A DNA stretch of 64,000 bases from Hymenobacter ginkgonis (GTDB taxonomy: Bacteria; Bacteroidota; Bacteroidia; Cytophagales; Hymenobacteraceae), in contig NZ_WQKZ01000001.1 of assembly GCF_009755225.1 (NCBI RefSeq), positions 1,364,001 to 1,428,000 on the forward strand. Direction: 5' to 3'. The position numbers and the translations under genes are program-made. The notes below the pieces were generated by a model, which did not search any database, was not told the DNA's origin, and saw nothing but the letters and a program-made list of their open reading frames with translations. Numbering within the stretch: position 1 is the stretch's first letter; the number at the start of each line of letters is the position of its first letter. Of this stretch, positions 35,104 through 43,041 are shown one piece after another.

Positions 35104-35304
35104 TTATTTAGCGGGTTTGCGGTTGCCGGTGTGGCCGTCGCCGTGGTCGCCCTGGCCAGGCTTGCTGGTTTTCTTGGCGTTGTGCTGGTCGTCGCGCGAA
35201 AGGGAGTCGTTTAAATCAACCGAAGTCGTGATTTTGCCCTCTTTATCGCGGCGGATGTAGCGTTTGTCGCCGGGGTTCGGCTCTATTTCTTCGCGCTTCG
35301 ACAT
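35104..35304 (-). CDS. small hydrophilic hypothetical protein
   Basis: This is a 66-residue, very charged protein with no membrane segment or signal (MSKREEIEPNPGDKRYIRRD at the start). The C-terminal half is rich in Gly, His, Lys and Asp and is likely disordered. A start codon, coding-like composition and a flanking terminator support it as real. Similar short acidic/basic proteins occur in Cytophagales, but I cannot name the family or function. It may be expressed with nothing else, as the next gene upstream (riboflavin synthase) is 65 bases away on the same strand. Confidence 0.6.
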   Translation of the reverse strand: MSKREEIEPNPGDKRYIRRDKEGKITTSVDLNDSLSRDDQHNAKKTSKPGQGDHGDGHTGNRKPAK

Positions 35305-35369
35305 AAGTACTCGAGTAAAACAAGTGTAGCTAGCTTACGCAGTTGCCTATCAAAGCGTTGCTCTTGCCC

Positions 35370-35963
35370 CTACCCCTTGCCAAGCAGCCGGGCCACGTAC
35401 TTGCCCACAATGTCAAACTCCAGGTTCACGACTTCGCCGGCTTGCAGCTGGTGAAAGCCGGTGTGCTCATAAGTGTACGGGATTATGGCGACCGAAAAGG
35501 CATCGGGTTCGCTGTCAAAACAAGTCAGGCTCACGCCGTTAACTGTGATGGAGCCTTTCTCCACCGTCAGGCGCTGCGGGCCTGGCTCGTGGCGAAAACG
35601 GAACACCCATGAGCCGTTTTGGTCTTCTACGCTTAGGCACTCGGCAGTGGCATCGACGTGGCCCTGCACAATGTGGCCATCAAAACGCCCACCGGCGGCC
35701 AGGCAGCGCTCTAGATTGATGTGGCGACCGGGCTGCCACTGGCCTAAATTGGTCTTTTTCAGAGTTTCATCAATAGCCGTGACGGTGTGGGTACCCGCGG
35801 CCTCATCCAAGGCTACCACCGTAAGGCACACGCCGTCGTGGGCCACGCTCTGGTCGATTTTCAGCTCGCTGGCAAACGGCGACTGCACGGTAAAATGGCG
35901 GTTAGTGCCTTCTTTTTCGACGGCAACTACGGTGCCCAATACTTCAATTATTCCGGTAAACAT
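35370..35963 (-). CDS. ribE: riboflavin synthase alpha chain
   Basis: This 197-residue enzyme makes riboflavin from two 6,7-dimethyl-8-ribityllumazine molecules. Two similar lumazine-binding halves are present: MFTGIIEVLGTVVAVEKEGT with VAHDGVCLTVVALDEAAGTH, then GGRFDGHIVQGHVDATAECL with ITVNGVSLTCFDSEPDAFSV. The MFTGIIE start and both nGVcLT-type motifs are diagnostic. No other riboflavin genes or FMN riboswitch are visible upstream. The product could supply the flavin used by the BLUF and FAD proteins of the window, but that is only a general remark. Confidence 0.95.
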   Translation of the reverse strand: MFTGIIEVLGTVVAVEKEGTNRHFTVQSPFASELKIDQSVAHDGVCLTVVALDEAAGTHTVTAIDETLKKTNLGQWQPGRHINLERCLAAGGRFDGHIVQGHVDATAECLSVEDQNGSWVFRFRHEPGPQRLTVEKGSITVNGVSLTCFDSEPDAFSVAIIPYTYEHTGFHQLQAGEVVNLEFDIVGKYVARLLGKG

Positions 35964-36133
35964 GAATCGCTGATTTAAACAGATTTCGCAAAATCGGGTG
36001 GGGCGGTATCACCGAAGCTTGGTTTTAGCCCAATCCGATAAGCTGCGAGTATAGAACCACAAACGCACAGAAAAGATGGCGTTACCTACTAGTTGCGGAG
36101 GCTGCATCCGCGCAATTCTTCTACAACTGTGTT

Positions 36134-37555
36134 TTACTTACCTCTACCCTCCATGATAATTTTGAGGGTGTAGAGGAGCACCCGAAAATCCATGGCCAGG
36201 CTCATGTTTTCGATGTACAAGATGTCGAATTTAAGGCGCTCGACCATTTGGGCCACGGTTTCGGCATAGCCATATTTGACTTGGCCCAGCGAGGTGAGGC
36301 CAGGGCGCACGCGGTGTAAGTGGCGGTAATGGGGCGCGATTAGCACAATCTGGTCGATGAAAAACTGCCGTTCGGGGCGCGGTCCCACAATGCTCATGTC
36401 GCCCTTCAGCACGTTCCAGAACTGCGGAAATTCGTCGAGGCGCACCTTGCGCATAAAGCGGCCCCACTTGGTAGTGCGCGGGTCAAAATCGAAGCTCAGG
36501 GCCGGGCCCATCTTTTCGGCATCGACGTACATCGACCGAAATTTGATGATTTTGAAGGGGTGCCCGTTTTTGCCAATGCGCTCTTGGTAATAAAAAATTG
36601 GCCCCGGCGACGACCACTTTACCATGAGCGCCGTGAACAAATAGACCGGGCTGGCCAAAATCATAAACAAGATGGAGCAGCCCACGTCGAGCACCCGCTT
36701 GAGCACCTGCTGCCACACGGGCAGCAAATCTTGCTTGATTTCGATGAGCGGTGTTCCGAATATGTGGTTGACCTTCACCGAGCCTAGCAGCATCTGGTAC
36801 AAGTCGGGCAAGACGCTGATGCGGGCTGGCGAGCCCTCCAGCAAACTCAGGATTTCCTGGATGCGGCGATGCTCGCTCGGCTCGATGGCGATAACTACTT
36901 GCTCGATGGCGAGGCTGCGAATAAGGGCCGGCAGCTGCTGGTACGAGCCCGGCGCGGGCAGGGAGCGCGCCAGCGTGGCATCCACCGTTTCGCCCACCGG
37001 CGTAAAGCCTACTAGCCGCAGCCCCAGGTGCCGGCCCGTCAGCTGTAATTCCTCAAAGGTGCTAAGGGCTAGCATGTTGGAGCCAACCAGCAGGGTAGGA
37101 AAGGAAATAATGCCGCGCCGCACCAGCTTTTGCACGCTGCTAACGGCCCAGGTCCGCAGCACCGCCGTAATAGTGAAATGCAGCAGGTAGTAGGCCGCAA
37201 AGGTTTTGTAGTAGGCGTGGTAGTTATCAACGCCTTGGTCGTCAAGCAGCAGCGCAAAGAAGATGACGATGGTGCCCAACAGCGAGACCCGCGCCAAGCG
37301 GATAATCTCGGTGAGGCGCGACTTTCGGAAAATATCGCGGTACTCGCCCAGCAACGTGTAGAGCGCCATCCAGAACAGGGCAATCATGACGGCCGCCCCA
37401 GACAGGTAGAACAGCACACCCTCGGTGAAGTGGTAGCCCGTAATCTCGCTCAGCAGGTATTTGCGCAGCAAAAAAAACGCTACCCAAGCCAGCAGTGCAG
37501 ACCCAAAATCGGCGGCAACGAGCTTAAGAAACTGAAATCGTCGGAGCAGCAGCAA
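36134..37555 (-). CDS. exopolysaccharide polyprenyl-phosphate sugar transferase (WcaJ-like)
   Basis: This encodes 473 residues. Four or five N-terminal membrane helices occupy residues 1-145. A cytoplasmic Rossmann-like domain covers about 150-270 (LLVGSNMLALSTFEELQLTG). A further membrane helix precedes the bacterial sugar transferase domain: KRVLDVGCSILFMILASPVY, YYQERIGKNGHPFKIIKFRS, RKVRLDEFPQFWNVLKGDMS and VGPRPERQFF. It transfers a sugar-1-phosphate onto undecaprenyl phosphate to start repeat-unit assembly. No other glycan genes are adjacent, so it is an isolated initiating enzyme here. Confidence 0.92.
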   Translation of the reverse strand: MLLLRRFQFLKLVAADFGSALLAWVAFFLLRKYLLSEITGYHFTEGVLFYLSGAAVMIALFWMALYTLLGEYRDIFRKSRLTEIIRLARVSLLGTIVIFFALLLDDQGVDNYHAYYKTFAAYYLLHFTITAVLRTWAVSSVQKLVRRGIISFPTLLVGSNMLALSTFEELQLTGRHLGLRLVGFTPVGETVDATLARSLPAPGSYQQLPALIRSLAIEQVVIAIEPSEHRRIQEILSLLEGSPARISVLPDLYQMLLGSVKVNHIFGTPLIEIKQDLLPVWQQVLKRVLDVGCSILFMILASPVYLFTALMVKWSSPGPIFYYQERIGKNGHPFKIIKFRSMYVDAEKMGPALSFDFDPRTTKWGRFMRKVRLDEFPQFWNVLKGDMSIVGPRPERQFFIDQIVLIAPHYRHLHRVRPGLTSLGQVKYGYAETVAQMVERLKFDILYIENMSLAMDFRVLLYTLKIIMEGRGK

Positions 37556-37747
37556 GGGGTAGGGTGAGTAGCTAGTATTTTCGCAGCGAGGTGCGCAAAA
37601 ATAGGGCCGCGGGCCAGTTTTGGGGGAAAAAGCGCCAAACTGCCCAAAATTTGCGGCGGTTCTGCGGATATAATCGCCTATTCGGTTTGCGGCCGGCTGC
37701 TACCAAGCGGGAGCCACCTCTTTTTTATCACTAGTCAATTTGCTATC

Positions 37748-38419
37748 ATTCAACCTCTTCAAGATTCTTATCGTCAGCGAGGGCAGCGCCGGGCACTGGT
37801 AGCGCTGCTGCGCGAGCAGCGGGGCATTCGCGATGAGCGGGTGCTGGCCGCCTTAGGAGCCGTGCCGCGCCACTTATTTTTTGAGCCGGCCTTCGAAACC
37901 CACGCTTATCAAGATAAGGCCTTCCCCATTGGCGAGGGCCAAACGATTTCGCAGCCCACCATGGTAGCCTACCAAACCGAGTTGCTGGGCGTGCAGCCCG
38001 GCCACCAAGTACTGGAAATCGGTACGGGCTCGGGCTACCAGTTTGCGGTGCTGTGCCAACTCACTACCGGCGTGCAAAGCATTGAGTTTAACGCCGTGCT
38101 GTACGAGCGCGGCCGGCAGCGGCTAGCGGCGCTGGGCCTGCCCACAACGGGCCTGCACCTGGGCGATGGCTCGCTGGGCCTGCCAGCCTTAGCGCCGTTC
38201 GACCGCATTTTGGTGACGGCCGGCGCGCCGGCCCTACCCCCCGCTTTGCTGCGGCAGCTGCGCATTGGCGGGCGGCTGGTGGTGCCAGTGGGCACCACCG
38301 ACCCCGGCCGGCAGCAACTGCTGCGCATCACCCGTGAGGGCCCCGAAGCCTTCGTGCGCGAGGAGCTGGGCGACTGCCGCTTTGTGCCGTTGCGTGGCGC
38401 GGCGGGTTGGCAAGGATAA
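37748..38419 (+). CDS. pcm: protein-L-isoaspartate O-methyltransferase, probable non-canonical start
   Basis: This enzyme repairs isoaspartyl residues using S-adenosylmethionine. The core is clear: VPRHLFFEPAFETHAYQDKA, PIGEGQTISQPTMVAYQTEL, then VLEIGTGSGYQFAVLCQLT (SAM-binding motif I) and LVVPVGTTDPGRQQLLRI. The first ATG or GTG in the frame is GTG 37841, but this would cut off the conserved N-terminal helix. The frame stays open upstream and reads DSYRQRGQRRALVALLREQR, which matches the family N-terminus. The only start-like codons there are ATC 37745 and ATT 37748, so I chose ATT 37748. A rare ATT start or a sequence error are both possible. Confidence 0.82.
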   Translation: MQPLQDSYRQRGQRRALVALLREQRGIRDERVLAALGAVPRHLFFEPAFETHAYQDKAFPIGEGQTISQPTMVAYQTELLGVQPGHQVLEIGTGSGYQFAVLCQLTTGVQSIEFNAVLYERGRQRLAALGLPTTGLHLGDGSLGLPALAPFDRILVTAGAPALPPALLRQLRIGGRLVVPVGTTDPGRQQLLRITREGPEAFVREELGDCRFVPLRGAAGWQG

Positions 38420-38508
38420 GCGATGAGGTATGCAGCCAGGTAGTAGGCGCCCGCCGGTAGTGTAGCCGAATGCTAACGAGCGGCCCGCGCCACGCTACCT
38501 AGCGGGCT

Positions 38509-38516
38509 TACCTTTG
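38509..38516 (+). promoter_or_regulatory. candidate -7 element TACCTTTG
   Basis: A TANNTTTG match 56 bases before the GTG start of the thioesterase gene. No clear -33 element. Confidence 0.3.
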
Positions 38517-38572
38517 CGCATCTCCCACCCAACTCCTAAGGCATCCTTTTTACTTCCTAACCCCCTTGACCA

Positions 38573-39091
38573 GTGCGCAAGCAACGCCCCGTATCCGACT
38601 CGTACGTTATCATGACCGAGCTGGTATTGCCCAACGATACCAACACCCTCAACAACCTGATGGGCGGCCGCATGATGCACCTCATGGACATTGCCGCCGC
38701 CATTGCCGCCCAGAAGCACTCCAACCGCATCGTGGTTACGGCGTCGGTCGATAACGTGTCGTTTCGCGATTCCATTCGGCTGGGCAACGTGGTGACGTTG
38801 CAGGCGCAGGTCACGCGCGCCTTTAGTTCGAGTATGGAAGTGCACATCGACGTGTGGGCCGAGGACATTCCGAGCGGCACGAAGATGAAAACCAACGAGG
38901 CGTTTTTCACCTTCGTGGCCGTTGACCAGTCGGGCCGGCCCATCGACGTACCCGAGGCGGTGCCCGAAACGGTTGAGGAAATCGCCCTCTTCGATGGTGC
39001 TCTGCGCCGCCGCCAGCTGCGCTTAGTGCTGGCCGGCCGCATGCATCCCACCGATGCTGCCGAGCTGAAAGCCTTATTTGAACTACCCTAA
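38573..39091 (+). CDS. acyl-CoA thioesterase, hotdog fold (YciA-like)
   Basis: This is a 172-residue hotdog-fold thioesterase that hydrolyses acyl-CoA. The typical segment is NTLNNLMGGRMMHLMDIAAA near residues 25-44, with the conserved N-x2-G-x2-L-M-D. It is followed by VVTASVDNVSFRDSIRLGNV and MKTNEAFFTFVAVD. The start is GTG 38573 and the length is normal. It is followed after 13 bases by the Ala/Pro-rich protein gene on the same strand, so the two are probably in one operon. Confidence 0.9.
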   Translation: MRKQRPVSDSYVIMTELVLPNDTNTLNNLMGGRMMHLMDIAAAIAAQKHSNRIVVTASVDNVSFRDSIRLGNVVTLQAQVTRAFSSSMEVHIDVWAEDIPSGTKMKTNEAFFTFVAVDQSGRPIDVPEAVPETVEEIALFDGALRRRQLRLVLAGRMHPTDAAELKALFELP

Positions 39092-39104
39092 TTCAAACCG
39101 ATAA

Positions 39105-39944
39105 ATGGCTGACGACCAAGCGGCCAAGCTGGCCTTCCTCCAGAATTTCTACACCAACGTTACGCTCTACATGCCCCTAGGGGCGCCCGAGCAACCAACC
39201 GAAGCAGTAGCGGCGGCAACGCCTACCCCCGCACCGACACCACTAGCTGCGGCCCTACCCATAGCCGCAGCGGCACCACTGGCGCCAACTTTGGCCGCAC
39301 CCGTCAGCGCGCCGGGCAAGCTGCCTTCTTTAGCCGGCCTGAGTACGCCGGCTGCTGCCCCTGCGCCGGTGGTTTCGGCGCCAGTTACGCCACCCGTGGC
39401 TGCGTCGGTACCCGTGGCTGCGGCACCCATTGCCTCGCCGCCCGAGCCCCCAGTAGTTCGGCCTACCCCCCCCCCGGCGCCAGCCGTAGCACCGCCGCCC
39501 GTAGCGCCCCCTACTGCGCCAGCGCCGGTAGCCCCTTATTTGCTTACTACGTTTACTACACTGGGCAGCAACGCCCAGGGCGTGGTGGTGCTAGTGCGCC
39601 TACCCCCCGAGCAATTCATCAAGCTGACGCGCAACGTTTTCTTAAATAAGTTACTGCAAGCCATCAACTTAGTGATGGCCGATGTGGTGCTGGTAAACGT
39701 GGATGGCCCCTACCCCGTGGCCCTGCAAAACCTGCGCAAAGAAATTGCCGCTACCCACATCCTGGCTTTCGGCAAAAACCTACTCGACGTAGCCGTGCGC
39801 ACCACCCAGATATACGAGCCGGTGCAGTTTCCTACAGTAAACCTGGCTTACCTGGCCGGGGCTGAAGTCGAGCTGATTGAATACGATGTGAGCCTAAAAA
39901 AACGCCTTTGGGGAGGCTTGCAGCGCATGTTCCTGCACGCATAA
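39105..39944 (+). CDS. Ala/Pro-rich linker protein with C-terminal alpha/beta domain, possible DNA polymerase III psi-like
   Basis: This encodes 279 residues. The first 20 form a short amphipathic helix (AKLAFLQNFYTNVTLYMPLG). Residues 25-145 are an Ala/Pro/Val-rich, probably disordered linker. The last 130 form a compact alpha/beta domain (VVVLVRLPPEQFIKLTRNVF, ATHILAFGKNLLDVAVR) ending SLKKRLWGGLQRMFL. A short helix, a variable linker and a final domain with 'ILxFG' and 'KRxLWxxLQ' resemble DNA polymerase III psi-type proteins of Bacteroidota, but this is a weak resemblance seen by eye. The family is otherwise unrecognised. It is co-oriented with and just downstream of the thioesterase. Confidence 0.6.
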   Translation: MADDQAAKLAFLQNFYTNVTLYMPLGAPEQPTEAVAAATPTPAPTPLAAALPIAAAAPLAPTLAAPVSAPGKLPSLAGLSTPAAAPAPVVSAPVTPPVAASVPVAAAPIASPPEPPVVRPTPPPAPAVAPPPVAPPTAPAPVAPYLLTTFTTLGSNAQGVVVLVRLPPEQFIKLTRNVFLNKLLQAINLVMADVVLVNVDGPYPVALQNLRKEIAATHILAFGKNLLDVAVRTTQIYEPVQFPTVNLAYLAGAEVELIEYDVSLKKRLWGGLQRMFLHA

Positions 39945-39983
39945 ACTTCCTTTTGCCACGCCACGGAGGTCGTGGGTAGTTCA

Positions 39984-40018
39984 CAAAAAAGCCCGTCTGT
40001 TAGCAGACGGGCTTTTTT
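39984..40018. terminator. rho-independent terminator, bidirectional
   Basis: A perfect 9-bp stem (GCCCGTCTG and CAGACGGGC) with loop TTAG is flanked by A6 and T6. It lies between convergent genes. Confidence 0.9.
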
Positions 40019-40038
40019 GCGAACTACTTGTCAATCAT

Positions 40039-41163
40039 CTATTTCAGCACTTCAGCGAGTTTGGCTTGGAGCGCTTCGCCGCGCAAGTTCTTGGCGATGA
40101 TTTTACCAGTGGGGTCGAGCAAAAACGACTGCGGAATAGCCTGCACCCCGTAGGCCGAGGCGGCGGCGTTTTGCCACTTTTTCAGGTCTGATACGTGGTT
40201 GGGCCACAGCAAGCCGTCGGCGGCAATGGCTTTAGTCCAGCGGTCCTTATCATCGTCGAGCGACACGCTATAAACCGTGAAGCCTTTGCCCTTGTCCTTA
40301 AACTGGTTGTAGGCTTTTACTACGTTCGGGTTTTCTTGGCGGCAGGGGCCACACCAGCTAGCCCAGAAATCTACGAGCACATACTTACCGCGCAAACTCT
40401 TGAGCGACAAAGGCGTGCCACCCGGCGTAGCCAGGTTGATTTCGGGGGCGTTGGTGCCAATGGCGGTAGCCCGCAGCGGCTCTAGCCGCTCGGTGAGCGC
40501 CTGCGTGAAGGGCGAGCCCGGCTGCGCCTTACGCTGCACCGCCGCGATAGAATCGGCAAAGGCAAAGTCTTCGTCAGGATTGACGAAGCTTAGCGTGGCA
40601 AAGCCAGCGGCCACTGAAGTAGCCTCGCGGCGAATAAGCGAGCGGGTACGGGCCGCCGACCGTCCTTGCACCACATAAAACCGCTTCTCAATAGCGGGCA
40701 GCGAATCGGTTTGGCCCGCTTGGCCGGCCGCGTTGTAGCGCTTGCCCAAGGCCTCCATCTGCACTTTACTCGCTGTGAGGTGGCGGGTGAGTTGTTGCAT
40801 CAGCTCCGAGTCTTTCGAGCCCTTCACCGAATAAGTGGCGGGTAGGCTTTTGGCGTCGCCAGCCAGCGTCACGCGCGACTTGTTGTCGAGCACCAGCAGC
40901 ACCTGGTTGGGCTCGTCTACTTTGAGCTGATAGACGGCCGCCGCTACCGGCAGCGTGCCCTTAAAGGTGAACTTACCCTGGGCGTCGGTTTTGGCCGTGC
41001 CGCGCTCCACAAACTGGCTGCTGGTTAGCTCCGAGAGATGCAGCGTAGTGCCCACCGGCACGTTCTTGAACTGGCCGTTGATTTCGTATCCTTCGGCGGC
41101 GCTGGCGTTCTGGCAGGCATTGGTCAGGCCGAGCAGAGCGGCGGCCACGAGGGTTGGTTTCAT
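40039..41163 (-). CDS. TlpA-like thioredoxin-fold lipoprotein with N-terminal DUF4369-like domain
   Basis: This is a 374-residue exported thiol-disulfide protein. The start ATG 41163 gives MKPTLVAAALLGLTNACQNA with a lipobox at about residue 17. The N-terminal part (YEINGQFKNVPVGTTLHLSE) is the beta-rich DUF4369-like domain common in this phylum. The C-terminal thioredoxin domain has the active site WASWCGPCRQENP and LRGKYVLVDF before it. It likely reduces or isomerises disulfides, or supports cytochrome maturation, in the periplasm. Upstream in-frame ATGs at 41175 and 41253 give weaker signals. A hairpin separates it from gatB on the same strand. Confidence 0.9.
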   Translation of the reverse strand: MKPTLVAAALLGLTNACQNASAAEGYEINGQFKNVPVGTTLHLSELTSSQFVERGTAKTDAQGKFTFKGTLPVAAAVYQLKVDEPNQVLLVLDNKSRVTLAGDAKSLPATYSVKGSKDSELMQQLTRHLTASKVQMEALGKRYNAAGQAGQTDSLPAIEKRFYVVQGRSAARTRSLIRREATSVAAGFATLSFVNPDEDFAFADSIAAVQRKAQPGSPFTQALTERLEPLRATAIGTNAPEINLATPGGTPLSLKSLRGKYVLVDFWASWCGPCRQENPNVVKAYNQFKDKGKGFTVYSVSLDDDKDRWTKAIAADGLLWPNHVSDLKKWQNAAASAYGVQAIPQSFLLDPTGKIIAKNLRGEALQAKLAEVLK

Positions 41164-41258
41164 AAACTGGGTCATTGACAACAAGGAAAGTGCGCCGCAT
41201 GCGGCGCAGTTGCGGCTCTGTAAACCAAAACTGGGCCGGCTAGTTCCAGCCACTTGCA

Positions 41259-41315
41259 GGATGCGCGTTGGGTAAGTCTATCAACTAGCAGCCGACGATA
41301 GCCTAACGCGCATCC
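41259..41315. repeat. inverted repeat between gatB and the thioredoxin gene
   Basis: GGATGCGCGTT (41259-41269) and AACGCGCATCC (41305-41315) are exact complements. A 35-base loop contains a further CTATC/GATAG pair. It probably forms a branched RNA structure at the gatB 3' end. Confidence 0.5.
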
Positions 41316-41328
41316 CACTTCTACTGCC

Positions 41329-42786
41329 TTAGCCGTCGAGGCCCTGGCGCAGCAACTGGTTGGCCAGCTTGGGGTCGGCCTTACCCCCCGTCAGCTTCAT
41401 GAGCTCGCCCATAAACATGCCGGTGAGCGATTTTTTGCCAGCCCGGTACTCGGCTACCTTGGCAGGATTGGCGGCCAGCACTTGCTGCACCAGCGCCTCC
41501 AACTCGCCCGCATCAGCTTTAGTGAGCAAGCCCAATGCCTCCGCCGCACCGGTGGCATTGGCCGTCGGGTGCTCTAGCAAATACGGAAATAACTGCTTGG
41601 AAGCCACCGAGTAATTAAGCTTGCCTGCATCAATTAGTTCAATGATGCCCGCAAGCTGGCCGGGGTCGAGCGGGAAGTCGCTCATTTCCAGCGCCCGCTC
41701 GTTGAGGTACGATTTTACCGGGCCCATTACCCAGTTGGCACCGGCTTTAGCGTTGGGCGTGAGGCGCGACAGTTCGTCGAAGTACTGGGCCACTTCCTTC
41801 TGGTCTACCAGCACTGAAGCGTCGTAATCGTTGAGGCCCAGCTCGCCCGTGAAGCGGGCGTAGAGCTGCTGCGGCAGGGCCGGCAGCTCGGCCTGCACGC
41901 GGTGCAACCAAGCATCGTCCACGAGCAAGGGGGGTAGGTCGGGCTCGGGAAAGTAGCGGTAGTCGTTGAGGGTTTCCTTAGAGCGCTGGCCACTGGTGGT
42001 GCCACTGGCCGCGTCAAAGCCCCGGGTTTCAGAATCTACTTCGCTACCGTTTTCCAGAATCTCAATCTGGCGGCGCACTTCGTACTCAATAGCGCGCTGC
42101 ACATTGCGGAAGGAGTTCATGTTCTTGACCTCCACTTTGGTGCCGTATGCGGTGGCGCCTTTTTTCATCACGCTCACGTTGGCATCGCAGCGCAGCGACC
42201 CTTCCTCCATGTTGCCGTCGCAGATGCCAAGGTACTCGACCAGCTTCTTGATTTCGGCCAGATAGGCGTAAGCCTCTTCCTCAGTGCGAATGTCGGGTTC
42301 ACTCACAATCTCGATGAGTGGCACACCGGCGCGGTTCAAGTCTACCAGGGTTTCCGTTTCGCCGGCCAAGTGCATGCTCTTGCCCGCATCTTCTTCCATG
42401 TGGATGCGCGTGATGCCAATGCGGCGGGTGCTGCCATCAGCCAGCCGAATATCGAGGTGCCCGTTGTGGCAAATCGGCGTTTTATCCTGCGTAATCTGGT
42501 AGCCCTTGGGCAGGTCGGGGTAGAAGTAATTTTTGCGGGCAAATAGGTTTTCGCGGGTAATCTGGCAGTTAGTGGCCAGGCCCATTTTCAGCGCAAAATC
42601 TACAGCCGTGCGGTTTACGCGGGGTAGCGTGCCGGGGTGGCCCAGGGTAATAACCGAGAGATTGGTGTTGGGTAGCGACCCGTACTCATTCTCATCTGAG
42701 GAGTACATCTTGCTGTGCGTCAGCAGTTGGGCGTGTACTTCCAGGCCAACTACGGTCTGGTATTGAGCAAGCAGTGCTTCGTCCAT
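41329..42786 (-). CDS. gatB: aspartyl/glutamyl-tRNA amidotransferase subunit B
   Basis: This 485-residue subunit of the GatCAB complex converts Glu-tRNA(Gln) and Asp-tRNA(Asn) to the amidated forms. The start ATG 42786 gives MDEALLAQYQTVVGLEVHAQ, the normal family start. Core motifs are KMYSSDENEYGSLPNTNLSV, YPDLPKGYQITQ, HMEEDAGKS and DLNRAGVPLIEIVSEPDIR. The C-terminal YqeY-like tail ends with the GKKSLTGMFMGELMKLTGGK segment. The gatA and gatC genes are not in the window. Function secure. Confidence 0.95.
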   Translation of the reverse strand: MDEALLAQYQTVVGLEVHAQLLTHSKMYSSDENEYGSLPNTNLSVITLGHPGTLPRVNRTAVDFALKMGLATNCQITRENLFARKNYFYPDLPKGYQITQDKTPICHNGHLDIRLADGSTRRIGITRIHMEEDAGKSMHLAGETETLVDLNRAGVPLIEIVSEPDIRTEEEAYAYLAEIKKLVEYLGICDGNMEEGSLRCDANVSVMKKGATAYGTKVEVKNMNSFRNVQRAIEYEVRRQIEILENGSEVDSETRGFDAASGTTSGQRSKETLNDYRYFPEPDLPPLLVDDAWLHRVQAELPALPQQLYARFTGELGLNDYDASVLVDQKEVAQYFDELSRLTPNAKAGANWVMGPVKSYLNERALEMSDFPLDPGQLAGIIELIDAGKLNYSVASKQLFPYLLEHPTANATGAAEALGLLTKADAGELEALVQQVLAANPAKVAEYRAGKKSLTGMFMGELMKLTGGKADPKLANQLLRQGLDG

Positions 42787-42975
42787 AAGAGCAGAAATAA
42801 TCAGTGGCGACCGTGGAAGCCGCAACCGGGGTGCAAGTTAAAACCGATTTGGGGAGCCCCGCCGCTGGCGGCCCCCTCATTTGGGATGGGTAGGGCGCTT
42901 GTTGCTCGCCCGGCGCCCGGCGGCTCATGCCCAGGCGGGCAGACTATTGCCCTCCAGCGGGCGCCTACCCCCCTC

Positions 42976-43014
42976 AAAAAAAAGCAGCTCGCTCCAGGGG
43001 AGCGAGCTGCTTTT
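42976..43014 (-). terminator. rho-independent terminator
   Basis: AGCAGCTCGCTCC pairs with GGAGCGAGCTGCT; on the minus strand the stem is followed by a run of T. It terminates the OmpA-family gene. Confidence 0.85.
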
Positions 43015-43041
43015 CACTTCAGCCGAATAGGTTCAGGTCGC

